64,000 nucleotides of DNA. It comes from Gemmatimonadota bacterium. GTDB taxonomy: Bacteria > Latescibacterota > UBA2968. Numbering within the stretch: the stretch's first letter is position 1; the number at the start of each line of letters is the position of its first letter. The translations under genes and the position numbers were made by a program. Of the stretch, positions 21,867 to 30,405 are shown piece after piece. The stretch is taken from positions 487,381-551,380 of the forward strand of contig PBWH01000006.1 in the NCBI GenBank assembly GCA_002727195.1, given 5' to 3'. Under the pieces are notes generated by a model. The model worked only from the letters and a program-made list of their open reading frames with translations, made no database searches and was not told where the DNA came from.

Positions 21867-23009
21867 TTAGCCTTTCAGTCTGAATCGATCCCGGACACGA
21901 GCGAACGTGTTGCACGACGGCGCCCCATCCAGGGCCAGGTCAGCGAGTGCCCGTCCGGTGACCGGGCCGAGTTTGAACCCGTGTCCCGAAAACCCCGATC
22001 CGATCACGCAAGCCGGGTTGTCCGGGTGGTGATCGATGATGTAGTCCTCGTTCGAGGTGTTCGTGTAATGGCAGGTTTCGAATCCTTCGAATGTGTCCAG
22101 TTCGGGAGCAAAGCAGTCCCGGATGAATGTGCGTAGGTCCTCGACTTCTTCGTCTTTCGGTTCCTGCGGTTCATCCGGATCGTCGTCGCGTCCACGGATG
22201 ATGTGTTTGGCGACTTTGATTCCCGGCTGACCGAACTCGGGGAGACCGTAGTATCCAAGGCTGTCCTGGCCACCCAGATAGCCCCAGACGGGGAAGCTAC
22301 CGAGCTGGTGAGCGTCGTGATCCGTCTTCAGCCGCACGTAGCTCACGGTCTGCCGAGCGACCGTCACCTGGCCGTTCAGTGTCGGGACCAGGTTTCGCAC
22401 CCAGGGACCAGCAGTGACGATGACGGCTTCTGCCAGCAGCGTGTCTGTTGACGTGCGGATGCGAATGGGGGAGGACGAGAGGTCTACCTCCAATACGGGT
22501 GTGTTTTCCAGGACGTCAATTCGCTTGTTCAAGTAGCTGGAGAGCCCGCCGACTGCTTTGCTTGCAGCGACGAGCCCGGCCGTACGGTCCAGGATCACAC
22601 CGGGCGTATCCGAAAACCTGAACTGCGGGTAGCGCTTTCGCGCATCGGCCACGTCGATCTCCACACAGTTGACGCCGACGTTTCTAGCGGCTTTCGCGTA
22701 GCTGTCGTATTTGCTTCCAGCCGGCCCGAAGAAGCAGCCCTCCGATGGGTAAATCAGTTGATCGCCAGTCGCGGACTCGACTTCCGGCCACGCCTCATCG
22801 TGTGCGATCTGCATCAGACTGACGTAGTCCTCATTGACATACGCACTTCTCGTGACCCGGGAATGTCCGTGAGAGCTGCCGCGTGTGTGACCAAGGCTGA
22901 ACTGGTCTAGCAATAGGACGCGATCTGTGCCTCGGGCGGCTGCAGAATAGGCGGCACACAGACCGTTGATCCCTCCGCCAACAATGGCGAGCCGGTAGGG
23001 GCTACTCAT
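21867..23009 (-). CDS. FAD-dependent oxidoreductase of the monomeric sarcosine oxidase / N-methyltryptophan oxidase family
   Basis: YRLAIVGGGINGLCAAYSAAARG, LLDQFSLGHTRGSSHGHSRVTRSAY, GSGFSGHGFKLGPVTGRALADLAL. Confidence 0.88.
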   Translation of the reverse strand: MSSPYRLAIVGGGINGLCAAYSAAARGTDRVLLLDQFSLGHTRGSSHGHSRVTRSAYVNEDYVSLMQIAHDEAWPEVESATGDQLIYPSEGCFFGPAGSKYDSYAKAARNVGVNCVEIDVADARKRYPQFRFSDTPGVILDRTAGLVAASKAVGGLSSYLNKRIDVLENTPVLEVDLSSSPIRIRTSTDTLLAEAVIVTAGPWVRNLVPTLNGQVTVARQTVSYVRLKTDHDAHQLGSFPVWGYLGGQDSLGYYGLPEFGQPGIKVAKHIIRGRDDDPDEPQEPKDEEVEDLRTFIRDCFAPELDTFEGFETCHYTNTSNEDYIIDHHPDNPACVIGSGFSGHGFKLGPVTGRALADLALDGAPSCNTFARVRDRFRLKG

Positions 23010-23301
23010 AGCGATCTCCAAAGTTCGAGGCGTTCATAGCGGCTGGGAATATAGAACCGGCGTCGACCGTGGACAACCGACAGGATGGCCCCCGATTCTG
23101 TGGTGTTAGTTGGCGATCTGACAGCCGCCCGGCCGAAGGGACTGCCAATATGGCGCAATGGCCCTTTGGCAGGCTGAGGTGGTGTGACGGGTAATTGTAT
23201 GAAAAATATAAACATAGTGAGTTTCTGGGCAGGGGGCACGCAACTTGCAATCGTGGGCGGGGTCTGAAATAGTAAGAGCAACTAACTGAGGGAGCTCAAA
23301 G

Positions 23302-25755
23302 ATGGCTTCAGAAGAGACAGTCGACCCGACCGCCCCCGAGGCACTCGCGAAACGTTCATTCCCACCGAACCTACCGCTTCTGACATCATCAGAAGTGGTC
23401 ATCTATCCATATATGGCGGCTCCTCTGATTATCGAGGACGAGGAGGCGATCCGCACAGCCGAGGAAGCGCTGAAGACGGGCCATAAGGTAGCGGCCCTGT
23501 TCGGTCGCATTCCTACCGAAGCTGATGAGGATACACCCAGGCCGACATCGGCCCTTCGTGAGGAAGATCTCCATCCGGTTGGATCCGCGATACAACTCCT
23601 GCGGTCTAAGCGAACACCCGATGGCAGGCTCCAACTGCTGGTTCACGGTGTCTCCCGAATCGGGATCCAGCGTGTGCTGAGCGACGGTGCGGGTCCGACC
23701 GTTCTCGTGAGGGAGCTCGAGGATCTGGTCGAGAATTCGACTCGCTTCGAGGCACTCGAGCGCAACGTGATTGGACAGTTCCGGAAGGCCGTTGATCTGG
23801 CGCCAAACGTGCCGAATGAGATGGCCGAAGCTCTGGCAACGTTACCCGAACCCGGACAGCGTGTCGACTTCATCGGGACCCAGCTGAATTTGGATTTCGA
23901 GGAACGTCAGGAGATCCTGGGCGAACTGAACGTCCGACGTCGGTCCGAGCTCGTGAACGAGTTCTTGAACCGGGAGGTCGAGATTCTCGAGCTGCGTCAG
24001 AAGATCCAGTCTGAGGCAGCGGGGACACTCAAAGACGAGCAGCGTGAGTACATCCTGCGACAACAGCTGAGAGCTATCCAGGATGAACTCGGAGACGGCG
24101 CGGGTTCACAGGAGGTCGACGAGCTGAGGGAGAAGATCGCCGAAGCCGGGCTTCCGGAAGAGGCTCTGGCCGAAGCCGAACGCGAACTCGATCGGATGGC
24201 GAGCACGCCCCAGGCGTCTCCCGAGTATGGCGTCTCCCGAACCTACCTCGACTGGATGGTCCATCTGCCGTGGTCCGAGACCAGTGAAGATCGCCTGGAC
24301 GTGAAGGCAGCAGAGAAGAAGCTCGACAAGGATCACTTTGGTCTCGAGAAGCCGAAAGACAGGATTCTCGAGTATCTGTCCGTCCGCAGTCTCAAAGACG
24401 ATATGCGGGGGCCCATCTTGTGCCTCGTCGGTCCTCCCGGCGTGGGCAAGACGTCGCTTGGGCGATCGATTGCCGAGTCGATGGGGCGCGAGTTTGTCCG
24501 GATGTCGTTGGGCGGGCTACGAGACGAGTCCGAGATTCGCGGGCATCGCCGAACCTACGTCGGCGCGCTCCCGGGCCGGATCATCCAGGGGCTGCGTCGA
24601 GCGGGGACGAGCAATCCCGTGTTCATGCTCGACGAGATCGACAAGCTCGGGTCAGATTTCAGGGGCGATCCTTCGTCGGCCCTTCTGGAAGTCCTCGATC
24701 CGGAGCAGAACAGCACATTTACCGATCACTATCTCGACGTACCGTTCGATCTGTCGAAGGTCATGTTCATCGCGACGGCCAACTCGCTGCACACGATTCC
24801 TCCGGCGCTGCTCGACCGGATGGAGATCCTGGAACTGTCCGGATACACCGAAGCGGAGAAGCTGGAGATCGCCCGACGGTATCTGGTGCCGAAGCAACTC
24901 ACTGAGCACGGCCTGAACGCCAAAAAGCTCTACATCGACAAGAGCACGCTGCGGTCGGTGATCGGGGGGTATACCCGCGAGGCGGGGTTGAGGAATCTCG
25001 AGAGGGAAATCGGCTCGATCGCCCGTAAGGCGGCCCGGAAGTTCGCTGAGGGACGGGTGAGGCGGATCCGGGTGAAGGATACGGACCTCCCGGATTACCT
25101 GGGGCCGGTTCGATATCGGCACGAGACGGCTGAGACTTCGAATGAGGTTGGCGTGGTGGCAGGCTTGGCCTGGACGCCTGTTGGCGGCGATGTACTGTTT
25201 GTCGAGGCGTCTAAGATGCCGGGCACAGGTCGGCTCAAGCTGACGGGGCAGGTCGGGGATGTGATGCGGGAGTCTGTGGAAGCGGCGATGACGTTCGTGA
25301 GATCTCGATGGGCGGAGCTCGGGTTAGAACAGAACTTCGCTGACGGGTCGGACATTCACATTCACGTGCCAGCCGGAGCTATCCCCAAGGATGGGCCGTC
25401 CGCAGGTGTGACGATGGCGACCGTCCTGACCTCGGTTTTCACCGGTCGTCCCGTGCGCAAGGACGTGGCGATGACGGGTGAAGTAACGCTGCGTGGGAAG
25501 GTACTGCCGATCGGGGGCGTCCGGGACAAGGTCCTGGCCGCACACCGGGCGGGTATGTCGACGGTGATCCTGCCCGAGGGCAACCGGAAGGATATCGATG
25601 ATATTCCGGAGAGTGTGCGGAAGAGCCTGATGCTTGTGTTTGCCGATCACGTGAACCGCGTGATCGACACAGCGCTGGTCAAACCAAAACGCATATCGCG
25701 TGTGGCGAGTGCTACGAAAACAAGTGTTCGCGCAACAGTGCCCGCAGTCAACTGA
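23302..25755 (+). CDS. lon: ATP-dependent protease Lon
   Basis: GPPGVGKTSLGRSIAESMGREFVRMSLGG, proteolytic PKDGPSAGVTMATVLTS (Ser) and GKVLPIGGVRDKVLAAHRAG (Lys). Confidence 0.97.
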   Translation: MASEETVDPTAPEALAKRSFPPNLPLLTSSEVVIYPYMAAPLIIEDEEAIRTAEEALKTGHKVAALFGRIPTEADEDTPRPTSALREEDLHPVGSAIQLLRSKRTPDGRLQLLVHGVSRIGIQRVLSDGAGPTVLVRELEDLVENSTRFEALERNVIGQFRKAVDLAPNVPNEMAEALATLPEPGQRVDFIGTQLNLDFEERQEILGELNVRRRSELVNEFLNREVEILELRQKIQSEAAGTLKDEQREYILRQQLRAIQDELGDGAGSQEVDELREKIAEAGLPEEALAEAERELDRMASTPQASPEYGVSRTYLDWMVHLPWSETSEDRLDVKAAEKKLDKDHFGLEKPKDRILEYLSVRSLKDDMRGPILCLVGPPGVGKTSLGRSIAESMGREFVRMSLGGLRDESEIRGHRRTYVGALPGRIIQGLRRAGTSNPVFMLDEIDKLGSDFRGDPSSALLEVLDPEQNSTFTDHYLDVPFDLSKVMFIATANSLHTIPPALLDRMEILELSGYTEAEKLEIARRYLVPKQLTEHGLNAKKLYIDKSTLRSVIGGYTREAGLRNLEREIGSIARKAARKFAEGRVRRIRVKDTDLPDYLGPVRYRHETAETSNEVGVVAGLAWTPVGGDVLFVEASKMPGTGRLKLTGQVGDVMRESVEAAMTFVRSRWAELGLEQNFADGSDIHIHVPAGAIPKDGPSAGVTMATVLTSVFTGRPVRKDVAMTGEVTLRGKVLPIGGVRDKVLAAHRAGMSTVILPEGNRKDIDDIPESVRKSLMLVFADHVNRVIDTALVKPKRISRVASATKTSVRATVPAVN

Positions 25756-25773
25756 GCGACAAGCACCTGAATG

Positions 25774-25811
25774 GATAAGGCCGCCGACAGTCAGATGTCG
25801 GCGGCCTTATC
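25774..25811. terminator. strong terminator between convergent lon and selW-like genes
   Basis: GATAAGGCCGCCGACA-gtcaga-TGTCGGCGGCCTTATC: perfect 16-bp stem, 6-nt loop; T-rich on the + strand side (TTATCTTTATCC). Confidence 0.9.
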
Positions 25812-25812
25812 T

Positions 25813-26049
25813 TTATCCGAGCTTTTTCTTTAGGTGAGGCTCGATCTCCGAGTACTCCGGGAATCGCTTCTCCTGAAGCTTCGAGTAGACCAGTTCGCCG
25901 TCGAGGGTTACTTCGAATCGTCCGCCGCTCGACGGGATCAGCGTGAATGCTTCGATGTCCTGCTTGAATGCCTTGAGAAGTTGGTCCGTCAAACTGACGG
26001 TTTCGTCCTCATAGCCTCACTGCGCGCAATATTCGATCTCGAGCTTCAT
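25813..26049 (-). CDS. SelW/Rdx (SelT/SelW/SelH) family selenoprotein with in-frame UGA at codon 11 (CxxU), 78 aa; missing from the ORF track
   Basis: Read-through translation MKLEIEYCAQUGYEDETVSLTDQLLKAFKQDIEAFTLIPSSGGRFEVTLDGELVYSKLQEKRFPEYSEIEPHLKKKLG*; SD AAAGGAGG before the ATG; TGA codon at 26019..26017; SECIS-like hairpin downstream. Confidence 0.88.
25975..26019 (-). promoter_or_regulatory. candidate bacterial SECIS element with its UGA codon
   Basis: After UGA: GGCUAU-GAGGA-CGAAA-CCGUC-AGUUU-GACGG-ACCAAC-UUCUC; upper stem CCGUC/GACGG, lower stem GAGGA/UUCUC, 5-nt apical loop with G at position 2, loop starting 22 nt after the UGA. Confidence 0.72.
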
Positions 26050-26076
26050 CCCTTCCTCCTTTGAGTAGTGTCCGGA

Positions 26077-26814
26077 TCAGGACGCGTCAAACAATCGTCT
26101 GCTTTTGTCGGGGAGGCTGCTGATGATGTCCTCTTTCGTGAGCCCCGTGCCCAGCTCGTTAGCGGCCGACAAACTGCTGGCCCACAGTTCTGAATGTAAT
26201 ACGCCGGCCATGGTGTCGTCTACCGTTTTTACGAACACGTCTGTTTCCGACCGATTCGGGATAGGGTATCCGGCGCTCCTGAAGAATCCGGCCAGATAGT
26301 CGTGATGCCACGTCTTCTCGTCTTCTGACGACTCGATCCCTCGTTCGGCATTCCGGATCAGATGGACGCCGAAGTAGGCCATGGTCGGGTTCGAGATCCG
26401 CTCTTTGTGTTCGGTCTTCGCATGATTGCTGCTGATAACGGGGCCGGGCGAGTAGATGACCTCGCGCTCACGTTCGGTTCTGCGGTCATAGCCGAATGCG
26501 TCCAGGATGAAGCTGCTTGTGGATCGGATGGTGAGGGGGAGCCGCTTCAGCGAGAACCGGTCTGGCTGCCTCGCCAGCGCTTCGTTCGTGAACGCAGGGA
26601 TGCAGAACATCGCCGTGTATGCGCAGACGAAAATGCCGTAGGCGTGGGAGACAGGCAGCCAGAACCGTTGGCCGATCGACCGAGCCTGATCCCCCTGGTC
26701 TTCCCCCACGAAGTAGATACGCTTCGTGTCGGGAAGTTTGATCCGTGGACGCTCGACGTCGAACGCCGCGACCATCTGCTCGATCTTTTCGATCCTGTCT
26801 GCCTCGTCCATCAC
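26077..26814 (-). CDS. conserved-looking protein of unknown function, 245 aa, immediately upstream of the selW-like gene
   Basis: Complete ORF in the same orientation, 27 bp upstream of the selenoprotein start; no family recognised. Confidence 0.6.
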   Translation of the reverse strand: MMDEADRIEKIEQMVAAFDVERPRIKLPDTKRIYFVGEDQGDQARSIGQRFWLPVSHAYGIFVCAYTAMFCIPAFTNEALARQPDRFSLKRLPLTIRSTSSFILDAFGYDRRTEREREVIYSPGPVISSNHAKTEHKERISNPTMAYFGVHLIRNAERGIESSEDEKTWHHDYLAGFFRSAGYPIPNRSETDVFVKTVDDTMAGVLHSELWASSLSAANELGTGLTKEDIISSLPDKSRRLFDAS

Positions 26815-26906
26815 CTTCCCCCAAGCGCGTCTGCTTGACGTGGATCTGGCGGCCCGTTAGCATAGTCGCGGGACAACTCACAGATATCATACCAGAGAGA
26901 ACGGGA

Positions 26907-28415
26907 ATGGCAAACGACACCGCATACGACGCGCTGCGCGCGCACATGAAAGAGACCGCGTTGCTCGGTTCCTGCGGCAGCGTGCTGGGCTGGGATGAGC
27001 GCACCTACATGCCGCGCGAAGGTGGATCGCACCGGGCCGACCAGCTGGCCTTGCTGGCAGGGATGGTGCACGACCGGGTGACGGACGAGCGCGTTGGCGC
27101 GTGGCTGGGCGAAGCAGAGGCGTCTGCGGGCGATCCTCTCGACCCTGAGTCCGTGAACTTGCAACACTGGCGACGGTCATACGACCGGGAGACGAAGCTG
27201 CCCAAGGAGCTGGTCGAAGCGCTGGCCCGGATCACGAGTCACGGCCAACTCGTCTGGGAGGACGCGCGAGAAGCGAACGACTACAGCGCCTTCAAGTCGA
27301 CGCTGTCGGAGATCATCCAGCTCAAGAAGGAGGAGGCGTCGGCACTCTCGGACGGATCGGGCAGCCTGTATGACGCGCTGCTGGATGACTACGAACCTGG
27401 TGAATCCACCGAGAGTCTGAGACAGGTCTTCAAGAACCTGCGTGATGGGCTGATCCCCCTGGTCGAGGCCATTGGTTCTGCGCCCAACCGTCCGGACCTG
27501 TCGATCCTGCACAGGGACTATCCCGTTGACGGGCAGGAGGCGTTCGGGAAGATGGCCGCCGAGGCGATCGGATTCGACTTCAACGCGGGCAGACTCGACG
27601 TTACGGTCCACCCGTTCTGCAGCGGGTTGGGGCCGGGGGATACGAGAATCACGACACGGTACGACCGGAACGAGCTCAACCAGGCCTTCTTCGGGATTCT
27701 TCACGAGGCTGGCCACGGACTCTATGACCAGGGGCTCGATGATGAGCACTGGGGTTCACCGATGGGGGGCGCGATCTCCCTGGGGATTCACGAGTCGCAG
27801 TCGCGGATGTGGGAGAACTTCGTGGGCAGAAGCCCGGCCTTCTGGTCGCATTTCTATCCGAAGCTCAAAGAAACGTTTCCCGATGTGCTCTCGGACGTCA
27901 GCGAGGAAGCGTTCGTGTTCGCGGTGAACGACGTGCGACCGTCCACCATCCGGGTGGAGGCGGACGAGGTGACGTACAACCTGCATATCCTCCTTCGATT
28001 CGAGATGGAGCTGGCTCTGATCGAAGAGGACCTCGACGTCGATGACGTTCCCGCATTTTGGAATGAGAAGTTCGAGCACTTCTTCGGGTTCGCGATCGAG
28101 AAGGATACGGACGGTTGTCTGCAGGACGTTCACTGGAGCGCGGGGCTGTTCGGCTATTTTCCGACCTACACCCTGGGCAACCTCTATGCGGCACAGTTCT
28201 TCGATACCGCCCGTGAGGAAGTAGGCGACCTGGAAGCGCAGTTCGCGAAGGGCGAATTCGATCCGCTCCGTGAGTGGCTGACCGACCGAATCTATCGACA
28301 GGGCAAGCGATACCTTCCCGCTGAGCTGGGAGAAACCGTTACAGGCAAACCCCTCAGTCACCAGCCGCTCCTGAACCATCTCACGCAGAAGTACGCCACA
28401 GTCTACGGTCTCTGA
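26907..28415 (+). CDS. M32 family carboxypeptidase (Taq type)
   Basis: LGWDERTYMPREG, HEAGHGLYDQG (HExxH-type), GIHESQSRMWEN, YNLHILLRFEMELALI. Confidence 0.93.
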   Translation: MANDTAYDALRAHMKETALLGSCGSVLGWDERTYMPREGGSHRADQLALLAGMVHDRVTDERVGAWLGEAEASAGDPLDPESVNLQHWRRSYDRETKLPKELVEALARITSHGQLVWEDAREANDYSAFKSTLSEIIQLKKEEASALSDGSGSLYDALLDDYEPGESTESLRQVFKNLRDGLIPLVEAIGSAPNRPDLSILHRDYPVDGQEAFGKMAAEAIGFDFNAGRLDVTVHPFCSGLGPGDTRITTRYDRNELNQAFFGILHEAGHGLYDQGLDDEHWGSPMGGAISLGIHESQSRMWENFVGRSPAFWSHFYPKLKETFPDVLSDVSEEAFVFAVNDVRPSTIRVEADEVTYNLHILLRFEMELALIEEDLDVDDVPAFWNEKFEHFFGFAIEKDTDGCLQDVHWSAGLFGYFPTYTLGNLYAAQFFDTAREEVGDLEAQFAKGEFDPLREWLTDRIYRQGKRYLPAELGETVTGKPLSHQPLLNHLTQKYATVYGL

Positions 28416-29350
28416 TGGACGTCGTTTTGGATGTCGATCCGGGCGTTGATGACGCCATGGCCATTCTGATGGCTCTGTCTTCGCCGGAACTCAACGTCAT
28501 CGCTCTGACGGTCGTTTCGGGAAACGTCCCGCTGGACATTGGGGTCGAGAATGCAAGACGCATCCTGGCGTTTGCCGGGCGGTCGGATATACCGGTCTAT
28601 CGGGGGGCAGACCGACCGCTCGTCAGGGATCCGGTCCACGCGATGGAGGTTCACGGTCCTTCCGGATTGGGGAACGCGGACCTTGCACCATCCGACGTCG
28701 ACGCGCGAAACGACGCACCCGGCTATCTGGTCGACCTGTTGGAAGAGGCGGGAAGATCGATCGCCATCCTGGCTGTGGGACCGCTCACGAACCTTGCTCT
28801 GGCAGAACGGATGTCCCCCGGGATCCTGCGTCGAGCGGATGCTGTCGTCGTTATGGGCGGAGCTGTCGACGTTCCGGGCAACGTCGCTCCGACAGGAGAG
28901 TTCAACTTCGTGGCCGACCCACACGCAGCCAGTGTGGTGGTGGGGGCGGGGTCCAACCTGGTGCTTGTTCCTCTCGATGTGACCCGCCGGGTTGGCGTGT
29001 CTGCGGACGAAGTGGAGCGAATTCGTGATCTGGGCATTGAGCGCGCGAGATTCTTCGCTCAGGCAACGGAAGTGGTCATCAAGCGGGGAACCGAAGCAGA
29101 CGGATACCGCGGGATCTTCCTGCACGACCCGACTGCGGTCGCTTTCGCCATTCAGCCGGGTGGGTTTGAGACGGAAGAACTGTGGGCATCAGTGGAAACG
29201 GATGGGAGCCTGACCGCCGGGCAGCTGGTGGTGGACAGGCGGAAAGGCGTTGCTGGCGCTGAGCCGGTCGGCTCTCCGATTTCTGTTGCGATGGATGTTG
29301 ATGCGCAGGGCGTGCTTGAACTGTTTTGGAAGCGGGTCCTGGAGGGGTGA
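28415..29350 (+). CDS. inosine-uridine preferring nucleoside hydrolase
   Basis: DVDPGVDDAMAILMAL signature, MGGAVDVPGNVAPTGEFNFVADPHAA. Confidence 0.93.
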   Translation: MDVVLDVDPGVDDAMAILMALSSPELNVIALTVVSGNVPLDIGVENARRILAFAGRSDIPVYRGADRPLVRDPVHAMEVHGPSGLGNADLAPSDVDARNDAPGYLVDLLEEAGRSIAILAVGPLTNLALAERMSPGILRRADAVVVMGGAVDVPGNVAPTGEFNFVADPHAASVVVGAGSNLVLVPLDVTRRVGVSADEVERIRDLGIERARFFAQATEVVIKRGTEADGYRGIFLHDPTAVAFAIQPGGFETEELWASVETDGSLTAGQLVVDRRKGVAGAEPVGSPISVAMDVDAQGVLELFWKRVLEG

Positions 29351-29351
29351 C

Positions 29352-30377
29352 TCAGGGGGACTCTCGCAGCCGGATGTAGCTCTCGTATCGAAGCCGTGAG
29401 ATGTCGCCGTCCTGGACGGCCTGCTTGATCGCGCAGTTCGGTTCGTGAACGTGACTGCAGTCGGAGAACTGGCATTGGCCTGAATAGGGTAGAAACTCCC
29501 TGAACAGGTTGGGGATATCCGTTGGCTCGATGTCCCAGAATCGAAATTCCTTTACCCCCGGGATGTCGCCGACCAGCCCGCCGTCTTCAAGTGAGACGAG
29601 CTCGAGGTGGGTCGTGGTGTGCCGGCCATCACCCATGACGTGACTGACTTCGTTGGTCCTGAGTTGCAGCCCGGGCTGTAGCCAGTTCAGCAGGCTCGAC
29701 TTGCCGACGCCGGACGGGCCGACAAAAAGCGTGATCCCCGTTTTGAGGACCTCACGGAAGGCATCTTTGCCGACATCTGTTTCGGTGCTCGTGCACACGA
29801 TGGGATAGCCTGCCCGCTCGTAGATACCGACCACATTGGCGATCGGCTCGCGTTCAGGGTCCACCTGGTCTTCGAGGTCCATCTTGTTGATGCACATGGT
29901 GACGGGGAGGTCCTGCCACTCCGCGATCGCAAGCATCCGATCGAGAAGGTTCCAATCAGGAGTCGGGTTGGTGACCGCGAACACGGGCACGATCCGATCG
30001 ATATTGGCGGCAAGGAGCTGTTCCTTACGACCGGTCCCGGAGGCTTTCCGCGACACTTTGTTACGGCGAGGAAGCACCTCCCGGATCATACCGGTCAGAT
30101 CGTCTCCCCGATCGATCTCGACATGATCTCCGATGACGACAGGGTCCGTGAGTTTGGTTCTTCGAACCCGCTGGACACGCCGTCTCCGAGACCCCGGACT
30201 GGCCTCGGGGTAGTCGAGTTGCTTGCGCAGCCGACTCGAGATGGCGCAGTCCCATTCCTCGCCGTCGATGACGACGAAGTAATGGCCCAGGTGCTGACGT
30301 ATGACGATGCCTTCGTTGCTCACGGGTTCTCCGTTCCCTGTTTTCGCGAAAATAGACCCGGCCGTCGGGAGTGTCAA
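29352..30377 (-). CDS. rsgA: ribosome small subunit-dependent GTPase A (RsgA/YjeQ)
   Basis: FVGPSGVGKSSLLN, GDGRHTTTHLEL, GDIPGVKEF, CQFSDCSHVHEPNCAI zinc motif. Confidence 0.94.
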   Translation of the reverse strand: MTLPTAGSIFAKTGNGEPVSNEGIVIRQHLGHYFVVIDGEEWDCAISSRLRKQLDYPEASPGSRRRRVQRVRRTKLTDPVVIGDHVEIDRGDDLTGMIREVLPRRNKVSRKASGTGRKEQLLAANIDRIVPVFAVTNPTPDWNLLDRMLAIAEWQDLPVTMCINKMDLEDQVDPEREPIANVVGIYERAGYPIVCTSTETDVGKDAFREVLKTGITLFVGPSGVGKSSLLNWLQPGLQLRTNEVSHVMGDGRHTTTHLELVSLEDGGLVGDIPGVKEFRFWDIEPTDIPNLFREFLPYSGQCQFSDCSHVHEPNCAIKQAVQDGDISRLRYESYIRLRESP

Positions 30378-30405
30378 GATGGCCGCTCATCCATAGGACA
30401 ACACA

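Noticed and set aside
23006-23402. Minus-strand short ORFs between the SoxA-like gene and lon
   Set aside because: Overlap each other in several frames, no SD or domain; most likely the divergent promoter region.
26017-26019. TGA in the selW-like gene as a simple nonsense mutation or sequencing error
   Set aside because: Position coincides with the Sec/Cys of the CxxU motif, the SD and downstream frame are intact, and a SECIS-like hairpin follows. Still needs confirmation of Sec machinery in the genome.
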